64,000 nucleotides of DNA from Xiphydria camelus (taxonomy: Eukaryota; Arthropoda; Insecta; Hymenoptera; Xiphydriidae): positions 6,267,001 through 6,331,000 of the forward strand of contig OY783198.1 in assembly GCA_963678675.1 (NCBI GenBank). Direction: 5' to 3'. The position numbers and the translations under genes were made by a program. Below are positions 11,019 through 22,421 of the stretch, one piece after another (position 1 is the first letter of the stretch; each line of letters opens with the position of its first letter). The notes under the pieces are model-generated. The model saw only the letters and a list, made by a program, of their open reading frames with translations. It was not told the DNA's origin and made no database searches.

Positions 11019-11247
11019 CGCCGTAAAAAAATCTTGCATTTTTAATATACTTTTATATACATTTTTTTCCAATGCGTGATTACGAAAATGAATATACCTC
11101 GTAATTATGAAAATTGATACATTTCCTCATGAAATTTCCCTTAGAAATTTCATATATAACGGAGTATATTTATTTTCAAAATCACGTACTGGATAAAAGC
11201 TTTACATGAAATTATATTCAATTTAATACAAATTTTTTGACAATGTA
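11019..11247. mobile_element. CACTGTAAA MITE, family S
   Basis: Left end CCGTAAAAAAATCTTGC, right end TTTTTTGACAATG followed by TA. The interior has CCAATGCGTGATTACGAAAA paired with AAATCACGTACTGGATAAA, as in the copies at 4303 and 29247. Confidence 0.75.
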
Positions 11248-12144
11248 ATTTATTTCTATTAAAATTGCAATTGACTACGTTAAGCTCGACTCTCGATTTA
11301 CACACACAAATTCAATATAAATACCGAATTCAACCACACCTCGTTACGGCATCAAATGCCGGAGAGCCCGCGATCAATTATTCCTCCGCGCTGTACGTTT
11401 CCAACGTCACGTCTTTTTTTCCCCGCCCTCTTTATCCCGCGGTTGTCCAGTTATTCGGCGTGCGTGCGCGCGGCATCGAGAGGTTCGAACTTTCAGTTTT
11501 TGCCGGGAGCCAGTCACCGCGCCGTAGGCTCCGATCGAGAGAATGTCGGGGGACATCTTTTCTGCCTGATGAATTCCTTCATCTCGCCCCCCCCCCCCCT
11601 CCCACGGAACATGCCCACCCACCCCTCGCGTGCAGTTTCTGCGATCGGTGCACTCTCACCGCGGTCGTTGCGAGACTCGGCTCGGTAAATATACGTATAA
11701 TAGGCACTCCGCCTCTCGTCTCGATTATCCTTTTCTGATCTTTTCGTGATACAGACATTACGCTCCCCTCCGGCTCTCTCCTCGTCCACCAGCGTCTTCC
11801 CTCCTCTCCTTACGTCGGGCTTAATTGGACCTCGTATATCGAGCGACATCGCGAAAGCCGCTGTATAAGCTCGACGCGTATATAAATACGAGACAATAGG
11901 CATATCGGGGGAAGGCTGCGGGGGAAAGCGGATGAGTGAAACGGAATAAATATAAAGCCCTCGATAGTCGTTGGAAAACGCTGCCTTTACAGTAAAAGAT
12001 GTATAAAAATGATGTGTATAGGCAAATTGAATAACATAAATAAATCTATATACGATAAAGTCCGCGATAACATATACCTATCACCTATGTACGTGAACGA
12101 TATCGTGGACGGTTGCTAGTAGACTGTAAAAGTACGCGCAAGTA
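11248..12144. other. spacer with a poly-C tract, no gene recognised
   Basis: Contains a C run near 11587-11600 and CT-rich DNA. Open frames at 11265-11903 are composition artefacts. Confidence 0.35.
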
Positions 12145-12404
12145 CACTGAGAAAAATAACTAGATTAAAATGACAAAGCGCATCTGGTTAAACGAGTTTA
12201 GTTATTCTAACCAAAATACTAATAAGTTGAACCAATTATTTAATTATTCCGACTATACGTTTACTTATTTTAACTACATGTCTAGTTATTCTAACCAGAA
12301 AATAGTCAGTCAAACCAAACCAGATGGAAAATCCATACTTTACCAAACGGTTTGGTTACGGCCTCCACGATTTTGGTTTAATTTACCAGGTCTTTTTCTC
12401 AATC
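12145..12404 (-). mobile_element. CACNG-clan MITE, family A, inverse orientation
   Basis: Begins CACTGAGAAAAATAACTAG after TA and ends TCTTTTTCTCAATCT. Compared with the copies at 28927, 32735 and 34152 the interior is reversed (GACAAAGCGCATCTGGTTAA, then CCAAACGGTTTGGTTACGG). Confidence 0.82.
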
Positions 12405-13009
12405 TATCGCCAAGCGAGCTCGAGTACGGGTACACACTCCAGATAGAGAACGAGAATATCTTGACTTCGCGTTGAACTATTTCAGCATGGCGTCTATCGT
12501 AGAGCGTCGAGTGTGGAGGGAAGAAGGGGGAGGTGATTAGTACGGGCAGCTCCGATCCCTCATCGAGGAGTAAAAAGAATCGAAATTTCCCCGAGAGAGA
12601 GCAGCCTGCCGCATTACAGCTCGATGGGTACCTATAAACCAACTCATTATTTTATGAAACCCCGCGATTCGTTCCGCGGGTGCTTTTTGTTCTAGAAGAG
12701 GTGCCCCGAGTACCAGCGCGCCTACGTCGTAACTTCGAGATTCGTGATTTCACGGTGCGTCGCTGCTGCGCGCAGCTATGAAGAATCGAGGGTAATCTAC
12801 GCATTCGTGGTCGTGGAAAGCGGATCGAAATACATCGAGAGGCTGTATAGAATTATCGGTCGAAGACGAGTAGCGGATGCTGTGAAAGAAATGGAAGGCA
12901 AAGTGCCGAGATAACTCTCATTTGCCTTGATTGAAATCGACTACAAATTCTCTCCTGTGTTAGGTATAATTAAAATACGTGTATGATTAAGAATATCTAT
13001 ATTATACAT
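12405..13009. other. spacer, no gene recognised
   Basis: Non-repetitive by eye. The minus-strand open frame ending at 12340 has no recognisable content. Confidence 0.35.
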
Positions 13010-13063
13010 AAAGTAAGAGAAAAAAATTAGATCAACTAAAAATTATTTGCGGAATAAATGTGC
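13010..13063. mobile_element. left-arm fragment of a family-C MITE
   Basis: GAGAAAAAAATTAGATCAAC then ACTAAAAATTATTTGCGG match the first ~50 bp of family C (27418 copy). The rest of the element is missing. Confidence 0.5.
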
Positions 13064-13839
13064 TCTTAGGACTGCGCAAAAATATGACAAATTTTCTTCT
13101 CAAAATGTATAAATTTTCCCGCGTTTAAAACGACAAATTTTACCACAATTCATAAAATCTCTCGTTATGAATATCATTATTAAATTTCAATGTCAACGAT
13201 CTCAAACTGTACCAGCAAATTCCACGAGAAGTACCGTGACATCCTCCACAAATCGTTTTTACACGACAGGCTCTAATCGCCTCTTCTGCAACTCCAAATT
13301 TGACAGCAGCCACACAGCCCCGGCGCGGAGGCGTTTCGTGTCGCGCGATCCTTATTCGCCGCGGTGGCCGATCCGATTTCGTCACCCGGTATCCGAGCTA
13401 AGCCTAATCTGCTCTCCGTATCTCGACTGTCCACGGTTACCGCTTTTCAGCGTCTAATTGAGCGAACAATTATATCGGCCCGTTTGGCTAAGCGTGGTCT
13501 GCCCCCCTGGGTGACACCAGATGATGGATCGATTGTACCCGCAGCCCCCCCGAACCTCCCGAGACGCGGGAAAGAAGTGGGTCGCACTAGGAGCGAGAGA
13601 GGCCTGCGCGAGTCAGTTTTATATATTTGGAACGCCGGCTTCTCCCGCGCGCGCGGGGGTGCTCACGTCACACTGCGCGCGCTGTGTCTCACCCTCTCGA
13701 GCCGCGCGCGCGAGCCACTTATTACGATGATCGACAATTTCGACGTTAGGGTGGCCGTGGTGGACGTATTCTAAAAATGACATTTTAACGCGGGCTTTAC
13801 CTACTCGAGTTCGTTTCTTTGCGGCGATTTTGCTCACTG
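13064..13839. other. spacer, no gene recognised
   Basis: CpG-rich in the second half. Overlapping open frames at 13140-13837 have no recognisable content. Confidence 0.35.
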
Positions 13840-14069
13840 CACAATGAGATAAATAAAATTTCTAGTATAAAAAGAAAAATTTCTCAAACCAAGAACATAT
13901 GATCTTCAAAATGTTTAAGAATACAGATTCCTGGTCCCAAACAAACAATTACTCGAGCCTATCTAACATTTTCTTTTCGCGAAGAAAACCATGGCTTGAT
14001 CCTGGAATTACATAATGTTTCTGATTGAACAAAATATTTTTTTGGCACCAGCAATTTTGTCTCTCAGTG
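13840..14069. mobile_element. CACNG-clan MITE, family B
   Basis: Left end CACAATGAGATAAATAA, right end GGCACCAGCAATTTTGTC then TCTCAGTG. Internal words CAATTACTCGAGCCTA and GATCCTGGAATTACAT recur at 26085 and 44711. Confidence 0.75.
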
Positions 14070-15090
14070 CAGTGATGAGAAGTTGATATAATTGCGCGTC
14101 GCTTTATACCACATGAAAAACCCTCGAATTTTTTCCCGAGAAGATTAAGATGTTATCGCGGGTACCAAAATTGTCTTATTTACACAATCAAAGATACATG
14201 GCATGTCTTAGACGAATTTCAATCAACCCTTCGATCGTCGCAATAAATAATAGCGATAAGTCGTTTAACTTAAATGAATATATTGTTACTTCGACTAATT
14301 TAAACCAACTAAATCTTTCAATCAGATTTTGCTCTCAGTGTATATCGCGAATTGCGAGACCAAAGTCGAGAGCAAGCGCGACTTGTCTCGCGAGAGAAGC
14401 TCCCCGAACGGATAAGTGGTAGCGTCGAAGAGGCGCGCGCAGCGGGTCGCGGGCTTCGCGTGTTCGAGCCTCTTTAAAAGGCCTGTTAGCGCGAAGACAG
14501 GGCCCGGATGATTGGAAATCAATTAAAAAGTCGCTCGTTACTCGAAGTGTAGGTAACAAGGTGGCGCGCTGATCTGATAGGAGGGCCCACACCGTCCGCG
14601 CGGACCCCGGAGTGTAGGCAGGCATACGAGGAGCGGTGGGAGGGCGCGCGCGCGCGAGTCCTTGTAGCCTCGCGGATCGTGATTTATATCGATCGCGCGC
14701 GGCCCTTTCCGCGCGCGCTTCTGGCCACCGCGCGATGTCACCGCGCCATCTCGACTGCGACGGCCGCGATGCTCGCGTTCCGATATATCGTACCGACCCT
14801 CCGGTGGGGTCCCCGGGTACCCCGGACATTCGCGGCATTCCATCGCGCGAGGGGGATGTGTGAGCGTGATGGCGTTACTTTTTCTCTCCCTCTTGCGCGC
14901 GCGCGATCTCGCTCGCGCAACGCGACGTCCGTTTCTCGCGTTCGTCCGCGCGGGATTGGCTCGTCGCGAGACGCGTCACTCGCGCGTACAGCGGTATGCC
15001 GCAGGATCGTTCCTACCGAATACGCCGCCGCCCCGCGCGGGGTTCGACGCGCGACTTCGCGCGCGATAACGAACCGTCGCGCCTGCGATA
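14070..15090. other. CpG-rich spacer, no gene recognised
   Basis: The second half is strongly CpG-rich with GCGCGC runs. The many overlapping open frames reflect composition. Confidence 0.35.
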
Positions 15091-15901
15091 CACCGAGATA
15101 AATAATTGCTGATGCCAAACAAATTGTTTCTTTAATCAAAAAGATGATATAGTTTCGTGCAAGAAAATATTTGATGGGCTCGTGTAATTGTTTTTTTTTA
15201 CAGAAAGAATTTCTTTTTCCAACGAAGGTATTCTTGAGTCAAGAATCTATATATATGTACGTAGAAAAGAACATGTCCTCATCGACTGATTCATCAGTGC
15301 CGAGCCGAAACCACTGAAGCTAATTATTACATGAAATTTAGACAGTGGGTTTCGATTGTGACGTAAGCACCCACTAAGAAAGGATTTTACGAAATTCGTT
15401 CCCTGAGGTGGTAAAATAAGGAATGTAAATTTGTATAAAAATCCCGTCATTTCTGAAATGTGATCTGTGAAAAAATTGGTATTTGGCCTTTCGGTTAGAA
15501 ATTAAGAAAGACGTGTTTCAAGATTTTTGAAAATTTATCCCTTAAGGGGGTAAAATACGAAGTCACAAGCGGAAAGCTAAACTTACTCGCCAGGAAAGAA
15601 GTTTGAATCACTACTACCTCATTATCTATGAACTTTTGGCTCATGCTTGCATAATACTTTTTTGAAGGTTATATCCTTATCTATAATAAAGTTTTATATC
15701 GATGCGCAGGCTAAAAGTTCATAAATAATGAGATAACAACGATTGAAGTTCCTTTCCTGACGAGTAAGCTTAGCCTGGCACACACACATGGTAGGTATAC
15801 TTATTCTTCGACTAAGAACCTGTATTCTTAAAAATTCGTAAGATCATTTGTTTTTGATTCCAGACATATTTTGCTGACACGAGCAATTATTTCTCTCTGC
15901 G
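15091..15901. mobile_element. family-B MITE split by later insertions
   Basis: The left part (CACCGAGATAAATAATTGCT to about 15250) and right part (from about 15795, ending GCAATTATTTCTCTCTGCG) are the two ends of a family-B element, flanked by TA on both sides. Between them are about 320 bp of unclassified sequence and a family-H element. The unclassified part has two related motifs (CCCTGAGGTGGTAAAATAAG near 15399 and CCCTTAAGGGGGTAAAATAC near 15540). Confidence 0.65.
15575..15776. mobile_element. foldback MITE, family H
   Basis: Ends are AGCTAAACTTACTCGCCAGG and the inverse CTGACGAGTAAGCTTAGCCT. The arms continue through GAAGTTTGAATCACTACTAC against TAACAACGATTGAAGTTCC. A second copy lies at 30567-30772. 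It is nested inside the split family-B element. Confidence 0.82.
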
Positions 15902-16816
15902 TACTGTCCCTTCGGATCTTGATTTCGTCGGACGATACGCCCCGCTATAACACCAACGATTTCAGACGTCGGATCGTGATTAATGTCAGGAAACGATCCG
16001 CGGTCCATTTGCATCGCCGGAAGCGCGCGGCGCGCGAGTGTTATATTAAATTTTCACCGCGCTGTATATCACAACCCGCGCGCGCACGGCGAGTTTCGAA
16101 ACGCGAATCCGCGAAAGGGGGAACGACGCGTTTCGTGAAACGCTGCAGGACGCGCGGCTATAGCTCGACGAGCGACGCGGACGGGCGAATTCTTCTGAAA
16201 GTCCTCGCGGTCGGATTCCGCCTCCGTTCGTGCGTTATCATCACGCGAGGGTGTCGTTAGTCGCGCGAGGAAAGTCCGAAAGAGGAGCGAAATGGCCATT
16301 TCTTGCGGGCGGCGCGCGTCCTTATCGTCTTATATAGCGCGACCCCCGTTTAATTAAATTCTCCGCGTAGGCAATTTTTTGCGCGGCGATCAAGCGCGCG
16401 CCGCGCGCGTGATGTAAGCGTTGGCGCGTCGGTATTCGGTGTACGGCACACGTGTGCGAACGTCGACTAATTGACGGACGAATTAATTACCGGGAATGAT
16501 CGATCGGCCGCGCCTGTATTTCTTTCGAGGAGTTACTTTCCGAACACCCCTTGCATCGTGAACCGCGCGCGCGCGCGATTCTCTTCCGCGCGTCGCCCGA
16601 TTCGATTATTCACGCTCGGCTGCGCGGCGCGCGCGCGCGACGACGGATTCGCGCGGCGGAATTGAAATTCTTCGGCCGGGCTCTGGATGGGAATGGAAGG
16701 ACGTTGCGCGGAGGGGGAAAATATAGTTCTAGACGCGCGCGTCTTGGCCGACGCCTCTCATTTAATGGGGAGGGCATCGTCAAAGGGGTTCGATGTGGTA
16801 TGGCCCTTCAGTTACG
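15902..16816. other. CpG-rich spacer, no gene recognised
   Basis: GCGCGC-rich. A 129-codon frame at 15871-16260 starts inside the MITE end and is not protein-like. Confidence 0.35.
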
Positions 16817-17034
16817 CACAGGGAAAAAGTCTAGTCCAATACGAACCTGTGATGGAAAAAATTATTTGAGATGAATAGAGGAATTTATTCGCATCGAAAA
16901 AAAGTCTATTTTAATTTGATAGATGTTCTACTAGGTTCTCGTACTTGATTAAAAAGACGTGCAAAACATTTATTTAATTCAAACAGACTTATTCAATTTC
17001 AATAAATTCCTGTTTATCTTAAATTTTTCTATCG
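16817..17034. mobile_element. CACNG-clan MITE, family T
   Basis: Starts CACAGGGAAAAAGTCTAG. The same end occurs inverted at 37977 (CTAGACTTTGTCCCTGGGTG). Shared interior words are CAATTTCAATAAATTCCTG and ACTAGGTTCTCGTACTTGAT. Confidence 0.72.
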
Positions 17035-17557
17035 AGTTAATCTTATTCCACAGTTTTATTCCCAATACGTTGAACTATTTTACATAACTCTCGAACACTA
17101 ATTCCCATGTTCAGTAAAATAGAAAAAAAATTAAACATAAAATTTGTCTCGCAACCTACCCCGATCTCCCCTACACGGCGAGATTCGGCAAGCAGAAAGA
17201 ACCGCCCCGCGGGGACTCTCTGGGAAACGCGGTCGGCGATCTCCTTTTCAGAGAACGTCGGTGCTTTGCGCATGGGACGAAAAAGAAAAGCAGTCGTCGT
17301 ATGCAAATTTATGTAAACCGCTGCAAGCTACGGATATCTCGTTGTATTTACGATGGGGTCGTATTTACCGAGAGACCGAGAATAGAAAGCGCCGGGATAC
17401 ACGCATGTAAATAGATCTGTACTAGCCGTGTACGGTCGCGTCGTATGCGCTGTACTGGAAGTATACGCAACGCGCGTACCTATACGTACAGCGACTGGAC
17501 GCGCGTAACGCGAAGCGCATGGCTGCGCCGCGTGGCCGTATCGATGTGTACGTTAAA
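17035..17557. other. spacer, no gene recognised
   Basis: No repeat arms or convincing open frames. It is rich in CGTAC words near 17420-17500. Confidence 0.35.
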
Positions 17558-17574
17558 GGGGGGGGGGGGGGGGG
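17558..17574. repeat. poly-G tract, 17 bases
   Basis: Uninterrupted run of G. It is prone to polymerase slippage and sequencing error, so its length is uncertain. Confidence 0.95.
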
Positions 17575-17930
17575 CTTGGCCCGGCGATAACTCAGCGACG
17601 GGCTACAATTATCAAACCGTGTAATTGTTAATTATTGCGCCATTGTTAACGCGAGTGGGAGTAATTAACGCAGTGCCAAACACTCTCCGGACCTCCGTCT
17701 CACGCGATACGACGATTGATTGCGTATCGTACGTGCGAGTGTATCACGGGAAGTGAGACGGAAAGTGGAAATAAGGTTACGGAGGTTCGAAAATTCTGCG
17801 ATATCACCTCCGATGCTCGTTCGTCTCTTTCTATCAAACTGGATGGAAAATACGAGTAAGTTGTATTTAAAATTCTCAATTTGATCATGGCCCGTATAGT
17901 TTAATAACTATGTACTTATATATATACACA

Positions 17931-18087
17931 TATGTGCCCATAATTATGAAAGTGGTCTAAGTCAAAATTAAAAAAGAATGAGTTTATCAGTTATTTCACA
18001 CCACATTATTTGAAACTAAATTAATAGCTGATAAACTTATTTTTTTTTAATTTTGACTTAGACCACTTTCATAATTATGAGCACATA
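17931..18087. mobile_element. 157-bp foldback element, family K
   Basis: The left arm TATGTGCCCATAATTATGAA continues through AGTGGTCTAAGTCAAAATTA. The right arm is its inverse with one clear mismatch at the GCCCA/GCTCA position. The loop is about 60 bp. Transcribed, it would fold into a long hairpin. It is a single copy in this window. Confidence 0.8.
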
Positions 18088-18255
18088 TAGTTTGAACACT
18101 TGTCCACCGATAACTCATTTTTATCTCAATATAAAACGCGCATATATACGAATTAAAGGCGTTTCCTTGAAAGGTCGCAATGTGTACAGAGTAATACTAG
18201 AAATAGATACCAGGATATCGCGGGAAGAGTATACTCCATTTTCAAGGAATTATCG

Positions 18256-18263
18256 AAAAAAAA
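18256..18263 (-). terminator. RNA polymerase III terminator (T8) of tRNA-Gly
   Basis: On the minus strand eight T follow five bases after the last tRNA base, the usual Pol III stop signal. Confidence 0.85.
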
Positions 18264-18268
18264 CTTCA

Positions 18269-18339
18269 TGCACCGCCCGGGAATCGAACCCGGGTCGCAA
18301 GAATGGGAATCTTGCATGATACCACTACACCAGCGGTGC
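18269..18339 (-). tRNA. tRNA-Gly (anticodon CCC)
   Basis: A 71-nt intronless tRNA on the minus strand. The 7-bp acceptor stem is GCACCGC with GCGGTGC, and the discriminator is A at 18269. The internal promoter A box (TGGTGTAGTGG) and B box (GGTTCGATTC) are intact. The anticodon loop reads TTCCCAT, with anticodon CCC at 18305-18307 (GGG on the plus strand), so it decodes GGG glycine codons. The T arm CCCGGGTTCGATTCCCGGG pairs perfectly. CCA is not encoded, as expected in a eukaryotic nucleus. It closely resembles animal tRNA-Gly(CCC) genes as I remember them. No other tRNA is nearby. Confidence 0.97.
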
Positions 18340-18554
18340 CTTCTTGGAACGATTCAAACAGAAGAAATAACAATTGAATCAATTTTCACAACTAATTCTT
18401 GTATATTTAATAAACATTTTTTAATTCTCTTCAACGAAGAAATATTCTGAACTCGATAAATTATGGAAATTTGATAATTTGGAATTCAAACATAAAACAG
18501 GCCTGATAAGTTATTCCTCGCGATCGACAGAAATGTATGTGCATCTACCTGTTA

Positions 18555-18908
18555 CACTGAGAGAAAGATCTAGTTAAAAGAACCCTAATTTAACTAGAAA
18601 ACATGATCGATTTTAGCACCAATAATGATTCCATGATTTTTCTAAACAGTGAAGTTCTGGTTACAGTAACGAGAGATTACGATTGCTGTGCAACCATATC
18701 AACCTGCAGTATAGTCGATGAATGTTCCCAATGTTTTTTATATAGTTAACATTACCACGCAGTAATATCATCGATCTACTTTTCTGGTTAATCTAACCAT
18801 GAAGCATGGCATTCACATTGACCGTCTAACCATAAATATGGTACTAACAACCATGAAAATTAAACCTTGCGATTATGGTTGATTTTACCACTCACTTTTC
18901 TCTCAGTC
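18555..18908. mobile_element. CACNG-clan MITE, long form
   Basis: Begins CACTGAGAGAAAGATCTAG and ends TTTTCTCTCAGTC, flanked by TA on both sides. The interior has paired ATGGTT and AACCAT motifs but is otherwise unlike the other families here. Confidence 0.7.
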
Positions 18909-19801
18909 TATACAGAGCATCTCTGTTCCACTTCTTCATTACCACCTCCCGCCGCAAATATCCTATAACGAGCGGACCAGATTCTTCCATACGCCCCGTG
19001 GCCTTATTGAATCACAACTTTTCCCCTCGTCAAATCAATCGCAGGCAATTATCTGCCATTCCACGTATTCCAAAGACGTTCGACGATACGATTAATCGCA
19101 GCCAAACGGTCTTCGCAATGACGCAGAGAAACGCGGCAGTTACGCGTGAGACTCCTCGCCCGTCGTCGTCGTATGTTTTATTAATCAATTGGCCGCGTTT
19201 TATTAACCAATGTTTCACGGCGCACGCCGCTTCGTCGACTGAGAAAGGAAAGGTGATTTATGGAAGCTACAGTCGACGGCGTTTTGTTCGTAGCGTGCCA
19301 GTCGTTGTCAGGCAGTTCCGTCCTTTTTGCCCCCCGCACCCCATCAGTGCTACGCGGTGCGGTGGCTCGCTCGACGGGAGCATCGCGCGGTCGACCACCC
19401 TCTCGCGACCGATAATATACTGCGGAATCTCCCCCCGCCCCTTCTCTCTTTCTCTCGCCAAAATGACCCCTAATATTAATAGCCCTCGCGGGTGTTATCT
19501 CGCGGGGATAACGCTCGCAAATCAAAATCGAAGGTGGTCGATTATTCTCCCGGCGAACGACCCAATTCTCTTTCGTTAGCTCGCGGAGCGGAAGGAAATT
19601 TGCTCGGCGTCGATCTTTCCGCCGGCGGGAAGATGGATGTGATATCACGGGGCGTGTGTTTCGGGGGAAAGATTTCAGGATTGTCTTCTCTTTATTGGCC
19701 ATATCCTTCGATTTATCGCGTTCTCCATCGGCCGGTACGGGTTGGACTTAATCGGTGAAACGTTCCGAGAGTCGTGTAGAGATTTCGGATGTACGAGTAT
19801 A
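18909..19801. other. spacer, no gene recognised
   Basis: The 234-codon plus-strand frame 18875-19579 starts inside the preceding MITE and has no recognisable domain. Opposite-strand frames overlap it throughout. Confidence 0.35.
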
Positions 19802-20183
19802 CAGTAGAGTCCCGTTTGTCCGCGAGTCCCGATTATCCGAGGCGGTTAAATTATCCGAGTACTCCGCGTTAATCGAGGTTTAAGCTCGGATAAAACGAAC
19901 AAAGCAGCCGCGTTGCACGCGAGGTGTAACTACACATACAGATTTTTTAAAACCACATCAGTAGTGCGATGTTGCAATAAAGATATCTACATGTACGTTT
20001 GTGTGTTGAAAAGGTATATATTTTTTATACATTGCGAATATAAGGTAATATGCAGGTAAGGTAGGCATACTTATGTGTACAAAATTGGCATTCATAGTTA
20101 ACATTTTCTTATGATGTATGTTGCTCCGTATTACCCGAGATTTCGGTTATCCGCAAATACCTCGGATAAACGGGACTCTACTG
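19802..20183. mobile_element. pogo/Tigger-like MITE
   Basis: Terminal inverted repeats read CAGTAGAGTCCCGTTTGTCC at the left and, inverted at the right, CAGTAGAGTCCCGTTTATCC. They continue through GATTATCCGAGG-type motifs. The left flank is TA and the right flank CA, so the second copy of the duplication looks mutated. CAGTAG...TTATCCG ends are known from pogo/Tigger transposons of the Tc1/mariner superfamily. No transposase frame remains in the 382 bp. Confidence 0.82.
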
Positions 20184-21201
20184 CATGGCATCGCATTCTA
20201 TTTCGACCCACAATCACATACGCGACATATGTATATGTACCCATTATAATACCCCGTACCGTCGAGTACGATACATGTACCCCCAAACATATATATTTAC
20301 ATCCCACGTGTGCTACTAAAGCACATATCGCCTCGGAACATTAACGACAACGGCACTTGCACGCGTATCGCAACGCTTCCTCAGCGTTCGTACAAATAAC
20401 ACAGCAGCGACGCGGCGATCGATTCAATCGCAGCGAGTGATCACAGACCCGTGCGACGGGGCGATCGAAAACCATCGGTTCCCCGTGACGCACGGGGCAC
20501 GCAGGTGGCCGGGAGGTGGTGAACGATCGAGTCGACTAATACCCATGGAGTGTCACCAATCACCACGAAGGCATAAACCGCGGTCGAATCTCTCCCCGCG
20601 GAGCGTGCAGCGCTCCGGAGCGGCGCGCGGGGCGAGACGATACGGGCGCGCGCGTGCACGAATTTCCGGGTAAACTTACGTCCGTACGTGATTTCCGTAA
20701 TTAGTAATGACTCGGCGCGATAATGAAGCCGCTATTATAGCGTCTACCGTTGGTTAATTAGGTTGCCGGTTGATTTATTATGATGTGAGATACCTGCGTG
20801 CAACCCTCGGGTACTCGATTGCCACAAAAAGCCGATTCATAGCCCGGATCCCTTCGATCTCTCGATCCCTCGGTTCTCGGCCTCTCTCAATGATGCCTCG
20901 AACCGATACCAGGATCCGGTATACCGTACGTACCGGCGTGGCAGGGCGCGGGGAGCGAACTGTATTCGCCCGCATTTGCGTGGTATGGGAAGGTGCACCT
21001 ATCTCGGTTGCATGTAGGTACTTATACTTACCCGCGGTGGAAACGTTTTATGAACGTGGAAGCCGGAACGGTTCCCCGATGCGCGCTTTCGTGACGGTGG
21101 TAGTGGAACGAGGAATCGACGCGTTGACGGTTCCTTTACAAGCAGACACCCGTATTTGGTATCGTCGAGGTCTCATGGGTTTACATAAGGTGGTATTTGT
21201 A
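20184..21201. other. CpG-rich spacer, no gene recognised
   Basis: The 184-codon frame 20770-21324 runs into the following MITE and is not a credible protein. Confidence 0.35.
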
Positions 21202-21392
21202 CACGGAGAAAAAGGATTGGCAATTTTTACAGTGAATCCCAGTAACAAGGCTACTCGAGGTGAAGAATTGAATTTTTTAATAGAGACAGCGTACCTACTT
21301 TTTACACAGTTCGTTGCAGTATAAATCCGTAAAATTCCGACATATGTTAACGGGAAAATGGTAACGTTTACCGCATAAACGTATTTGCCTTA
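21202..21392. mobile_element. left half of CACNG-clan MITE, family F
   Basis: Starts CACGGAGAAAAAGGATTGGC after TA and shares GTAACAAGGCTACTCGAGG and a TTTTTACA...GTTCGT block with the full copy at 36088-36410. The right half has been replaced by the 320-bp repeat array. Confidence 0.72.
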
Positions 21393-22243
21393 AGATTTTT
21401 TCAATTTTTCGCGAAAATTGAAATCTCTGAAATCGATCTCTCGACCACCCTATCCGATGTATTTTTTCACACTGATTCCGAAAACGACAGATATATTGAC
21501 GATATCTCAAAGGAAATATAAGATATCGGTGATTTCAGGTACCAGAAAACAATTTTTTTCACGGAAAATCGTCGATATTTCGGTCTTCCTTTGAGATATC
21601 CTCGATATATCTATAATTTTCGTAATCAGCGCGAAAAAATACATAAGATAGGATGGTCGAGAGTTCGATTCCAGAGATTTCGATTTTTGTCAAAATCTAA
21701 GGCATATAGCTTAAGTTTTTTCAATTTTTCGCGAAAATCGAAATCTCTAAAATCGATCGCTCGACCACCCTATCCGATGTATTTTTTCACGCTGATTCCG
21801 AAAATCATGGTTATCAGGTCCATATCTCAAAGGAAATGTGAGATATCAGCGATTTTATGTTCGGAAAAATTATTTTTTCATCAAAGAATCATGGATATCT
21901 TGGTGTTCCTTTGAGATGTCCTCAATATATTGATGATTTTCGTAATCAGCGCGAAAAAATACACAAGATAGGATGGTCGAGAGTTTGATTCCAGAAATTT
22001 CGATTTTTGTCAAAATCTTAAGCGCTGATTCCAAAAATCATGCACTTATTGAGGAAATCTTAAAGGATAATATCTCATCGATGATTTTCCATGAAAAAAA
22101 AAGTTCTGGTACATAAAATTGTTAATATTTGATATTTCCTTTGAGATATATTCAATATATAGGGTATACATGTTAATAAGTGCATGATTTTTGGAATCAG
22201 CGCTTAAGATTTTGACAAAAATCGAAATCTCTGGAATCAGTAG
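21393..22243. repeat. 320-bp repeat array, locus 1
   Basis: Two units in tandem with a period of 320 bp (compare GGTCTTCCTTTGAGATATCC near 21582 with the matching site near 21902). Each unit contains inverted blocks: CTCGACCACCCTATCCGATG and, reversed, the AGATAGGATGGTCGAG segment. The end has a separate inverted pair, GCGCTGATTCCAAAAATCAT at about 22021 against its inverse ending near 22205. The same unit forms a second array at 50890-51960. Confidence 0.85.
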
Positions 22244-22421
22244 AAATTCAACCCTTAGTACCGGTCAGTATGTCTGCTATGATAGGTGACGTGGAAATGC
22301 TCATTTACTTAAAATAGCCAGGAGGTTCAATTTAGGTACCGGTTCAATATAGGCAACTCCCCCCTAACGATATGACCAATGAAGCACGACCATTGAGAAA
22401 AACCATGCAACAAATACTCAC

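Noticed and set aside
18875..19579. 234-codon plus-strand open frame
   Set aside because: Starts inside a MITE, has no recognisable domain and has long overlapping frames on the other strand.
20770..21324. 184-codon plus-strand open frame
   Set aside because: Its last third is translated family-F MITE sequence, and the rest is CpG-rich spacer.
21393..22243. CRISPR-like array of repeats
   Set aside because: Units are 320 bp with internal inverted blocks, not short repeats with unique spacers, and the DNA is eukaryotic.
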